Shown here: in pieces, positions 21,365 to 30,322 of the stretch | Layout of the letters: each line of letters begins with the position of its first letter | Position numbering within the stretch: position 1 is the first letter of the stretch | Assembly: GCF_037325665.1 (NCBI RefSeq) | Contig: NC_090255.1 | Location: 5,595,978-5,659,977, forward strand | Source of the DNA: Littorina saxatilis | Taxonomy: Eukaryota > Mollusca > Gastropoda > Littorinimorpha > Littorinidae | Direction: 5' to 3' | DNA length: 64,000 nucleotides | Notes under the pieces: generated by a model | The model's database searches: none | Told to the model about the DNA's origin: nothing | The model's input: the letters and a program-made list of their open reading frames with translations, nothing else | Made by a program: the position numbers and the translations under genes

Positions 21365-21528
21365 TTTTTATCAAGCTGTCGAACTCACAGAATGAAACTA
21401 AACGCACTGCTTTTTTCACCAAGACCACATACTCGTAGTTTCGTCAGTCCGCTCGTGGCAAAGGCAGTGAAATCGACAAGCCATGCAGAATAGTGCGGTA
21501 GTGGTCGCGCTGAGCATGATAACATGCT
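21365..21528 (+). mobile_element. Family A 5' fragment interrupted by a hAT element
   Basis: Starts CAAGCTGTCGAACTCACAGA and runs to GATAACATGCT, where the hAT end begins. The family A phrase ATGCTTTT resumes at 23011. Confidence 0.7.
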
Positions 21529-21916
21529 CAGGGTTCGACACTAGCGGGGGCGGGGGGCGGAACACCCCAGAGTCATGTGTTCCGCCCCAAACATTGCTGA
21601 AGCTTGGGGCCCACTCCGCCCCAGGATAAATTCCAACAATGAAAAACCGAAAATTCTAATGCCAGAGCCAATCACTAAAAATCGCCAGTCAAAGTCGTCA
21701 CTGAAATTTGCGTTACGATCAATGCCGCAGTCAAGAAAAGAAAACATTGAAATCGTCGAAGGACAATGCCGCAAGGGAAATAACTCCCAGATGAGATTGC
21801 GCTCTTTAGCGTGAGAGATAAGTATCGCCTTCAAATGCCAAACGCAAAATGTGGCGACACTTCCCTGGTGTAAAAAGACATGGAAATAAAGATGAAGAAC
21901 AGGGTGGAGAGAAACG

Positions 21917-22684
21917 AAACAAGTCGCGTAAGGCGAAAATACAATATTTAGTCAAGTAGCTGTCGAACTCACAGAATGAAACTGAACGCAATGCCATTTT
22001 ACTCGTAGCATCGTCAGGCCACCGCTCATGGCAAAGGCAGTGAAATTGACAAGAAGAGCGGGGTAGTAGTTGCGCTAAGAAGGATAGCACGCTTTTCTGT
22101 ACCTCTCTTTGTTTTAACTTTCTGAGCGTGTTTTTAATCCAAACATATCATATCTATATGTTTTTGGAATCAGGAACCGACAAGGAATAAGATGAAAGTG
22201 TTTTTAAATTGATTTCGACAATTTAATTTTGATAATAATTTTTATATATTTAATTTTCAGAGCTTGTTTTTAATCCAAATATAACATATTTATATGTTTT
22301 TGGAATCAGCAAATGATGGAGAATAAGATAAACGTAAATTTGGAGCGTTTTATAAATTTTAATTTTTTTTTACAATTTTCCGATTTTTAATGACCAAAGT
22401 CATTAATTAATTTTTAAGCCACCAAGCTGAAATGCAATACCGAACCCCGGGCTTCGTCGAAGATTACTTGACCAAAATTTGAACCAATTTGGTTGAAAAA
22501 TGAGGGCGTGACAGTGCCGCCTCAACTTTCACGAAAAGCCGGATATGACGTCATCAAAGACATTTATCAAAAAAATGAAAAAAACGTTCGGGGATTTCAT
22601 ACCCAGGAACTCTCATGTCAAATTTCATAAAGATCGGTCCAGTAGTTTAGTCTGAATCGCTCTACACACACACACAGACAGACA

Positions 22685-22725
<41 letters not shown>

Positions 22726-22795
22726 CACGACCCTCGTCTCGATTCCCCCCTCTACGTTAAAATATTTAGTCAAAACTTGACTAAATATAAAAAGG
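21917..22795 (+). mobile_element. Family A, best full-length copy, 879 bp
   Basis: Runs from ACAAGTCGCGTAAGGCGAAA to TAGTCAAAACTTGACTAAAT. Two internal tandem-like blocks share CTTGTTTTTAATCCAAA and TATATGTTTTTGGAATCA. Then come TGACGTCATC, GATCGGTCCAGTAGTTTAGT, a polymorphic-looking AC run and CGACCCTCGTCTCGATTCCC. There is no transposase, and at least eight copies or fragments lie in this window. The 3' palindrome and lack of target duplication leave the class open: Helitron-like or foldback MITE. Confidence 0.7.
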
Positions 22796-22800
22796 AGACC

Positions 22801-22911
22801 GATGCAGCCAAAAGCGCGAAGCGCTGTCGTAATTTCAATGTCAAATGGTTGAAAGAATTTCCCTGGCTTCAGTACGATGAAGAAAAACAGACAATGCATT
22901 GCCGCACGTGA
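22801..22911 (+). pseudogene. hAT transposase N-terminal zinc-finger remnant
   Basis: 37 codons including the stop. They contain RNFNVKWLKEFPWLQYDEEK then QTMHC. The W-x5-PWL-x-YD...M-x-C pattern is the start of the TTF/BED-like zinc finger in hAT transposases and in the derived ZNF862/KIAA1586-like proteins. The next expected Cys is replaced by a stop (TGA at 22909-22911). Position inside hAT-like termini supports the call. Confidence 0.6.
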
Positions 22912-23159
22912 ATACTGAGAGTGGGCCCCAGATTTTTGTTTTCCGCCCCAGCAATTTCCATCTCTGGGGCCAGTGGGGCCCCAGGCCAAATAAGTTAGTG
23001 TCGACCCCTGATGCTTTTACCGCTTTTATGTGAAATCAGTGGGGACAAGGCAGATGAGACACAGTTCACACAATTAACAATAACATACAAGCAAACAAGA
23101 GGCGAAGCCTTCAAGGCTCACGTAAGAAATCGACAAACAGTAACACAAACTCAATCACT

Positions 23160-23162
23160 CCG

Positions 23163-23232
<70 letters not shown>
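23160..23232. repeat. (AC)n microsatellite
   Basis: Long uninterrupted AC dinucleotide run. A shorter one lies at 23459-23482. Confidence 0.95.
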
Positions 23233-23236
<4 letters not shown>

Positions 23237-24030
23237 AGCATAGGTGAAACTGTGCAAGAAAGCGAGACCCTGGATCTGCCAAGTAGTCTCGGCCCGCTCA
23301 CAATAACAATGACCGAGACTTTCAGTAATTCCTTTGCGTGACGTCTAACCCTCTTACGTCATAATGTGACGTCTTCAAATAGTTTCTATCACACACGTCA
23401 AACACTTTTGACCGAGACTGACGTAATCCATAGACTCGGAAATGTTAAAGTTTCTATCACACACACACACATGCACACACAGACAGACAAAGTTTATCAT
23501 CGCATAGGCTACACTTACGTGAGCCAAAAACAACAGAGTCAATGCATAGTGTTGCTGCAGTAGGCCACCGAAGTGACAATTATTTTATTAAATTCTGTAA
23601 TTATTTTACCTTACCTATGTTTTTCAAGAATAGATAGTTGATTGCCCAACCTGTTAATTAATTTAGTTGGGGATTCTCATGGAATCCAACAATTGAATTT
23701 TATTATAAAATCTAGAGAGTCCATAAAGCTTTTGGGGCTGTTCCGCCATAACGCTGACAATTGAAACGTTAGTTTGATATTATTTAGATATATGTTTATG
23801 CCAGATGCCACAGTCGCCGGCTGCTCAGCCCAAAAACCGCTCAGGGCGAAAGGGAAGTAGTCTGGACCTGGTGCAACTGTGGACTATAGCTACGGTTTCG
23901 GTTCCAGACCAATCAATAATGGGACTGCACCGAAGCTCAAACGGTGGTGCCAGCACACCCTGGCAGCATGCAGAATAAAAATTGTCAGAATCAAAAGTGA
24001 ATAGGAGCCAATAACTTAATAAGGGCATGT
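23233..24030. other. No gene recognised
   Basis: TGACGT-containing repeats near 23336-23430, otherwise unremarkable AT-rich sequence with no long frame. Confidence 0.5.
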
Positions 24031-24039
24031 AATGTAATA

Positions 24040-24567
24040 AACCATGGACAGAATTATGTTTCTAAATCGATTTCGGACAATCAATTTTAATAATAATTTT
24101 CATATTGTTAATTTTCAGAGCTTGTTTGTAATCCAAATATAACATATATGTATATGTTTTTGCAATCAGAAAATGACGAAGAATAAGATCAAATTATTTT
24201 GACGACTAAATGTAACAAAACACATCATCGGGGCGCACAGTTCAATCAGTGCTAACAAAAAACAAACAAAAAGAAAAACAAAACAAATGAGTATTTAACA
24301 CAACAATAAATATCGATTTAAAAGACAATCAATAACTGAATGAAATTGAAATCATACACGTACATCATACTACATAGGGAAAAGAATATAATATAAAGGG
24401 AAAGCGTGTGCTATCATTCCCAGGAACTCTGATATCAAATTTCATAAAGATCGGTCCAGTAGACTCTGATGTCAAATTTCATAAAGATCGGTCCAGTAGT
24501 TTAGTCTGAATCTAGTCTGAATCGCTCTACACACACTCACACACACACACACACGCACACACAGACA

Positions 24568-24650
<83 letters not shown>

Positions 24651-24655
24651 GTCCG
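24040..24655 (+). mobile_element. Family A fragments plus AC microsatellite
   Basis: 24040-24200 matches the TTTTCAGAGCTTGTTTGTAA block and 24410-24530 the GATCGGTCCAGTAG block, duplicated once (TCAAATTTCATAAAGATCGG occurs twice). An AC run lies at 24535-24648. Confidence 0.6.
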
Positions 24656-24675
24656 TGTGTGTGTAGTCAGGGGCA

Positions 24676-24995
24676 GTGGTTGAAAATAAACTTGTTGACT
24701 TGACTTAAAATTGTGTGTCTGGGTTTTGTAAATAAACACAGGTCAATAGATTGTGGCATCACATGATCTGTCTTTGTTGTCCAAACATTTTTTGTAGTCC
24801 GGGGCAATCCGGGGGACAAAGTCTGGGTTTTGTAAATCAATAGATTGTGGCATCACATGATCTGTTGTGTTTTATTAATTGAATAAAAAAAAATAAAAAA
24901 AATAAAAAGGCAAAAAAAAAAAAAGGATCTGTCTTTGTTGTCCAAACATTTCTTGTAGTCCGGGGTAGTCCGGGGCACAAAGTGACCCGACCGGG
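24676..24995 (+). repeat. Family C repeat, composite copy
   Basis: Same two-unit structure with a T/A-rich spacer (GTTTTATTAATTGAATAAAA) as the inverted copy at 20851-21060. Confidence 0.7.
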
Positions 24996-25797
24996 GTCCT
25001 GCTAATTACCGTCAACTGACAACTACCGTCAACTGCCGTTACGGAACTATAGCGTCAACTTTTTGTGTGTCTTGAACTTCTTTTTTTTCTCCTAAATGCA
25101 AGTGGCTGAGTTCGAAACTTGCGAAGGTAGCGGAATCGGTATACAGACGTTTTGCACTTTGACGATTCGCCACAAGGAAAAAGTTCGAATCGTCAGCAAA
25201 AGGTGCGAATCGTCATAATGATAGGTGCGAATCGTCACAAGGAAAAAGTTCGAATCGTCAGCATAATAAGGTGCGAATCGTCATAGTCATAAGTGAGCGA
25301 TTTTGGTGTTGTTGTTTGGCGCAAAGTAAGAATCCGGGGCAGAGTTGGAATAATCCGGATTTCCCGAAACCTCATTTGATTTCCAACAAAGCGCCGCATT
25401 TCCGGAAACGAGCTGCCTCGTTCTAGAAATGGCAACCCTTCGACTGCGGACAACGCGCCACCCTTCCTGTTGCGACCCATCTCGTCACCGGCGCTTTTCC
25501 GGAAATGACCTGCGCTTTGTTGGAATTCCAACAATGGCCGCCATTGTAGGAATTCCAACTTTGCGCTACGCGATTCTAGAAATGTACCGCGCGCATAGTG
25601 AGAATTCTGCTCTTTCTTAGAATGCGATGTAAAATGATACAAGTCATGATGGCCTATAATGATCCTTGTGTTTTAAAGTGATCAATGCTTAGCCAGTCTT
25701 GAAAAAGCAGATGCATTGTATAACGCACCAAACCAACCGAATTACAAAAAGCAAAAACACTTTTGATAACTTCGGCGGGCTGTAACACAGTTCAACA

Positions 25798-25856
25798 ACC
25801 CATCCAGAGACTGTAGAGTATACAGATCTGTATACTCTATAGTCTCTGACCCATCC
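25798..25856. repeat. Micro-palindrome with 8-bp direct repeats
   Basis: ACCCATCC at 25798-25805 and 25849-25856 brackets a 42-bp palindrome (25806-25847) with one mismatch, centre AGATCT, and CAGAGACT...AGTCTCTG ends. Confidence 0.85.
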
Positions 25857-26006
25857 CACTCGACCAAAACGCACCAATTTTACGTAATTTTTAACGTTTC
25901 AGATCTTACATTTTACAACAACAAAAACACAACAAGAGTGTTCCGATATAACTTTTCACTGGTAACTATCGATTGCAATAATTTTTTACTCAGTCCAGAC
26001 TGCTCA

Positions 26007-26039
26007 GTCTTAACCAGAGAGTATGTCTCTGGTCTTAAC
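26007..26039. repeat. 17-bp palindrome with 8-bp direct repeats
   Basis: GTCTTAAC at 26007-26014 and 26032-26039 brackets CAGAGAGTATGTCTCTG. It has the same CAGAGA...TCTCTG ends as the palindrome at 25805. Confidence 0.8.
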
Positions 26040-26552
26040 TGATTATATTAAACTCACACAGTCTCTCTGGGCTGCAGAGACAGCATTACGTCCCTTTACT
26101 GAGTAGGCTCTTGTCACTGCATGGTAATCTAGGCTCTTGAAACGTAATGTGCAAGTCTGTGCGCTATATTGATGTGATTGATTGTTGCAAAATGTTGATT
26201 CAAATTAAAGATGATTTTAGCCTGTTGTAACAAACTAACACTCTACTCTGAGAATAAAAAATCATTGTGTTCAAAATAGATCGAGACAGCAGCAATTAGC
26301 TTGCTGCATGCGCTGAGTGTCACTGTACCCCCACACCCCCAATTCAAGACTTCCTCTGTATTAGACCTTGCTTTTTCATATACCTTATTCATGACCTGTG
26401 ATAAGGGTATACTTTTTTGTGCCAGTCGAAGGGTTGCCATTTCTAGAACGAGGCAGCTCGTTTCCGGAAATGCGGCGCTTTGTTGGAAATCAAATCAGGT
26501 TTCGGGAAATCCCGATTATTCCAACTCTGCCCTGGATTCTTACTTTGCGCCC

Positions 26553-26682
26553 AACACTTCCTTTCAAGCGTTTCTGCTTCGGCAGTATTTTTTGTGAACG
26601 CAGTGAGTGGCGACTCAGTGCGCTATCTGTATTGGGTGAGCGCGCTCGGCGAAAAATAACAGACCAGTATTTAAATACAGAT

Positions 26683-26727
<45 letters not shown>

Positions 26728-27500
26728 CTCTCTCTATCTCTCTCTCTCTATCTCTCTCTCTCCACTCTCTCTCTCACTACAAACTAAGAAACACACACAC
26801 ACACATATCATATATATATATATATTTTTATTCTTTGTTATTTTTCCATATTTGTTTGTATATATATTATATATGTTCGCGTATGCATTTCTGGATCTGC
26901 AGGCTGGTACAGAGCTACTATACCTTTAGGCTTTTTAAAATTTTCCTTGTTTTAACCTAATTTTTTGGTTAAAACTTGTCTAAATTTCAAAAAATTTTCT
27001 TCATAAATATCAGGTCCACATTTTGGCCTTAAATCAAAGTTTCCCTTCACAGATATCCCTTTGGGGTTGTCAGATGAGGGTAGTCTCCCTTGCCAACATA
27101 AGCTACCATTCAGAGAGTGGTTGGCTTCTTAGTTGGATACCATGGGTTGACGCCTTACGTCATCAGTACCACATGACCACTGGTAAAACACATAAGTGTC
27201 GAAACACGTGTCTGGTTTAAGTACCAAAAACAATTATCCTCCTCAGGACTAGACGTTGTGATACGTCCTCCACAGAAGGACTTTGCTCTTAAGTCTTGGT
27301 CCCCCTTGAGGAGGGTCTGATGCTCCCAATAGGCTGTCTGTGAAGGGATACTTTCTTCTTACTCTTCTTCTGCTTGAGAGAATTAAACAAATCTCGGAAG
27401 AAAGTCTCTGCTAACTTTCAACTATCGATTGGTTTTTTTCACAATTTCTTTAGTTTTAACCCTATTAAAGATATAAGACAATGACGTTTCGCACATCTTG
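26553..27500. other. Microsatellites and a short inverted-repeat pair, no gene
   Basis: (AC)n at 26685-26725, (TC)n at 26727-26772, (TA)n at 26808-26826. TCCCTTCACAGA (27042-27053) is mirrored by TCTGTGAAGGGA (27337-27348), a possible 300-bp MITE with weak support. Confidence 0.5.
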
Positions 27501-28176
27501 GAAAAAAAGTATGAAACGTCATTCTGAAAAGTGCGAAACGTCATAAGTAAAATGTGCGAAAAGACATAAAAAGTGCGAAACGTCATGTCCAAGTTGTAGA
27601 TTAAGTGCGAATCGTCCGAAGTGCGAACCGTCAAAAGTGCGAAACGTCTGGTATTCGCGGAATTGCCATTTGGGGCGACAAGCACGGGATTTTTGTGATT
27701 CACGAAGTAGAAGTGGATGACTAGGACAAAGTGAAGTATTGGACATGCCTGGGAAAAGTAAGCCTGATTCATGCTACATGCACCCTTATATTTGTGTTGA
27801 GAGCCGGATTATCGACGAAATCGATGAAACAATTTCAATGCAAGGGAGGTAACTCTTGTTACTCGAAAGCACAAGTATTGATGACGTCATGTGATTAGTG
27901 CTTCCGCTCCTTCGTAAATCCTCGCAAACACGAAAATAAAGCCATGAACGGTGAAAGTTGCAAATATAAGTCAAGATTGCAAAAAATTATGTAACAAAAC
28001 ACGATCTAAGGACGAATTTTCTTATTTTTGATGAGGTTTTCGGAGACGAGTAGTACCGCCCAAAATGGCGATTCCGCTACCTTCGCAAGTCACTTTTTCG
28101 AACTCAGCCACCTGCATTTAGGGGGAAAAAAGAAGTTCAAGACACAAAAAGTTGACGGTAGTTGACGGTAGTTGCT

Positions 28177-28470
28177 GATGGGTTTTTTTTAAATTTCTGC
28201 AATTCATAACCTTTCTAATATTTGTACCTTCTTAACTAACTTTTATTATATTTTTTGCTCTCTTCTTCTTTAGTCCAAAGCATGTATTCCAATGTGTTTG
28301 GGTGGTTTCTACCAAAGTGAGGCAAAGATCGCCACAACAAAGCTCATGAGTTAATGATTCCGAATCAGCCATCATTGAATGCACCCACGAACCAAGTAGC
28401 ATGAATCACTAGTCCCAATTCTAGAAGCGGTATTTATCAACAAAATGTAGTACATGTATACATAAATCAT
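28177..28470. other. No gene recognised
   Basis: AT-rich sequence upstream of the proposed first exon. No TATA box or CpG-rich promoter is evident. Confidence 0.4.
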
Positions 28471-28549
28471 TAAAAACAAAAAACAAAAAGCATAGCTTGT
28501 GTGAATATTATATGTCCACCAGGTAAGGACAACCAGCTAACATATCAGG

Positions 28550-28646
28550 ATGAAGAGGAAGCTGCAGTCTACTGTGGTGGTGAAGGTCGAGTACGATGTC
28601 GAAGAGCCGCCTGCAGCCTCTGATGACATGGACACAATGCCAAGCA
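28550..28646 (+). CDS. Proposed first coding exon of the zinc-finger gene
   Basis: ATG at 28550 opens 32 codons plus one base (MKRKLQSTVVVKVEYDVEEP then PASDD-type acidic residues, ending DTMPS), closing at a consensus donor, A|GTAAGT, at 28646/28647. The exon at 33606 begins AG|CCA TTC, so the joined codon is AAG and the frame runs straight into PFPALTETSNS. VKVE fits the SUMO consensus and echoes VKTE and VKQE in the next exon, which supports one protein. The inverted copy at 14765-14864 keeps the frame despite a 3-bp length change. A second strong donor (CAG|GTAAGG, 28519-28527) just upstream, also present in the copy, could be an alternative 5' UTR splice site. Linkage to the finger exon is inference: no transcript is available. 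Confidence 0.55.
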
Positions 28647-28853
28647 GTAAGTGTGTGACCTGATGTTGTGTGTGACCTGATATTGTGTATTGTGTTACAT
28701 TCATTGATTGATTGCTTGATACAGGCTCTTGAAATGAAAGTTAATAGCAGTAAGTCGCGTGTTGGGACGATTCACGCACTGGGGGTTCATTATATAGTAA
28801 AATGCATACGTGGTGGCAAAATCGGTCGTAAAAAGGGAGTAGTCGTAGACAGA

Positions 28854-29822
28854 CCCCCCGCGGGTTAGGGGGAGTCCCATATTGGTTGGGACGGGAAAGA
28901 ATTTACCCGATGCTCCCCAGCATGTCATAAGAGGCGACTAACGGATTTTGTTTCTCCTTTTACCCTTGTTAAGTGTTTCTTGTATAGAATATAGTCAATG
29001 TTTGTAAAGATTTTAGTCAAGCAGTATGTAAGAAATGTTAAGTCCTTTGTACTGTAAACTTGCATTCTCCCAGTGAGGTCATATATTGTATTACGTTGCA
29101 AGCCCCTGGAGCAATTTTTTTATTAGTGCTTTTGTGAACAAGAAACAATTAACAAGTGGCTCTATCCCATCTCCCCCCTTTCCCCTTCCCCTTAGGCTAA
29201 GGACTGGGTGGCCGAGTGGTAACGCACTTGCGCTCGGAATCGAGAGGTTGCGTGTTCGACCCTGGGTCAGGCCGCTATTTTCTCCCCCCTTTCCTAACCT
29301 AGGTGGTGGGTTCAAGTGCTAGTCTTTCGGATGAGACGAAAAACCGAGGTCCCTTCGTGTACACTACATTGGGGGTGCACGTTAAAGATCCCACGATTGA
29401 CAAAAGGGTCTTTCCTGGCAAAATTGTATAGGCATAGCTAAAAATGTCCACCAAATAAGATAAGAGATAAGATAAGATAAGATTTGATATAGTCCATGAG
29501 GGTAACCTCACAGAAATGCGGGCTGCCTTCTCGATCTCCCGTGTGACTTGGATCTGCTGGCCGATGTGAATGCGTGATGTATTGTGTAAAAAATTCCATC
29601 CCACACGGCATAAATAAATTCCTGCGCCTTGAATATGTGCGCGATATAAATTGCATATAACAAAAAAATGTAAAAAAAAAATTTAAAAATCCCTGCGCTT
29701 AGAACTGTACCCACGGAATACGCGCGATATAAGCCTCATATTGATTGATTGATTGATTGATATCCCATCTCCCCCCTTTCCCCGTTGCGATATAACCTTG
29801 AATGGTTGAAAATGACGTTAAG
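28854..29822 (+). mobile_element. SINE-E copy interrupted by SINE-H
   Basis: Full head (CCCCCGCGGGTTAGGGGG then AGTCCCATATTGG) to the CCATCTCCCCCCTTTCCCC block at 29185. It resumes at 29784 (GTTGCGATATAACCTTGAAT) and is cut at GACGTTAA where the 492-bp palindrome begins. It lies in the proposed intron of the zinc-finger gene. Confidence 0.8.
29186..29761 (+). mobile_element. SINE-H: tRNA-derived SINE with conserved central domain
   Basis: A tRNA-like head (GGGTGGCCGAGTGGTAACGC as A box region, GTGTTCGACCC as B box) is followed by TCTTTCGGATGAGACG, ACCGAGGTCCC and GTGCACGTTAAAGATCCC. This central domain resembles one I know from fish and invertebrate SINEs. After a GATAA-repeat stretch comes the end CGCGCGATATAAGCCTCATA with (TTGA)n. 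A perfect 22-bp target duplication flanks it (29164-29185 and 29762-29783). A separate copy of only the 3' tail is at 55530-55618. Confidence 0.8.
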
Positions 29823-29830
29823 GGGAGCCC

Positions 29831-30322
29831 AGCCAGCAAGACATTAGCGGCCGATAATCGGCCGAACACCCTTCAAAAAGTCGGGCCGGTGACGTCAAAA
29901 CATACGACGCGGGTGTTGGCCCGACTAACTTTTGCAAAGAGGCAACGAGGCGACCGACAGGCGGCCGAACACCTGCACTATGGCGGCACGCATCCGGTCC
30001 GATGTTAATCGGCCCGATGACTTGTTGGACCTGCGGCCCGACACCTTATGCCGACATCGGGAAGATATCGATTTCAGCGGGAAGACATCGGGACGATGTC
30101 GGCATAAGGTGTCGGGCCGCAGGTCCAACAAGCCATCGGGCCGATTAACATCGGACCGGATGCGTGCCGCCATAGTACAGGTGTTCGGCCGCCTGTCGGC
30201 CGCCTCGTTGCCTCTTTGCAAAAGTTAGTCGGGCCAACACCCGCGTCGTATGTTTTGACGTCACCTGCCCGACTTTTTGAAGGGTGTTCGGCCGACTATC
30301 GGCCGCTAATGTCTTGCTGGCT
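29831..30322. mobile_element. 492-bp foldback element: two 229-bp inverted arms
   Basis: Left arm 29831-30059 and right arm 30094-30322 are equal in length and almost complementary, separated by 34 bp. Ends are AGCCAGCAAGACATTAGCGG and its complement. The arms are GC-rich with repeated CGGCC motifs. The similar 98-codon frames on the two strands are mirror images, not genes. Confidence 0.9.

Larger units (their letters stand above)
21529..23010 (+). mobile_element. hAT-like DNA transposon remnant carrying a family A insertion
   Basis: Ends are CAGGGTTCGACACTA (21529) and TAGTGTCGACCCCTG (to 23010), a CAG...CTG hAT-style inverted repeat. ATGCT flanks both sides (21524-21528 and 23011-23015), suggesting a 5-bp duplication of the hAT5 type rather than the common 8 bp. 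Further inside both ends, GGGGC-rich blocks mirror each other. A family A element occupies 21917-22795. The 3' part keeps a short transposase-like frame (22801-22911). Confidence 0.65.
25318..26552. mobile_element. Nested inverted-repeat element, about 130-bp arms
   Basis: Left arm 25318-25446 (GGCGCAAAGTAAGAATCC ... GGCAACCCTTCGACTG) and right arm 26423-26552 are near-perfect complements around about 980 bp. The arms include CGAGCTGCCTCGTTCTAGAA. The outer phrase GTGTTG/CAACAC may extend the arms. Frames on both strands in the arms are mirror artefacts. Confidence 0.7.
25011..28176. mobile_element. 3.17-kb inverted-repeat DNA element with subterminal motif arrays
   Basis: Left arm 25011-25138 and right arm 28069-28176 are imperfect inverted repeats sharing CTACCGTCAACT, TTTTTGTGTSTTGAACTTCT, GGTGGCTGAGTTCGAA and TTGCGAAGGTAGCGGAATCG. 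Just inside both ends are irregular arrays of GTGCGAAWCGTCA (25160-25290 and 27525-27660), as expected for subterminal transposase-binding sites. No transposase frame is seen. A second inverted-repeat element (25318-26552) and micro-palindromes are nested inside. Confidence 0.6.

Noticed and set aside
21216-21438. Overlapping + and - ORFs across the TG run
   Set aside because: Dinucleotide repeat translated as VCVC or THTH.
27042-27348. 300-bp MITE with TCCCTTCACAGA ends
   Set aside because: Only 12 bp of inverted repeat and no flanking duplication; chance cannot be excluded.
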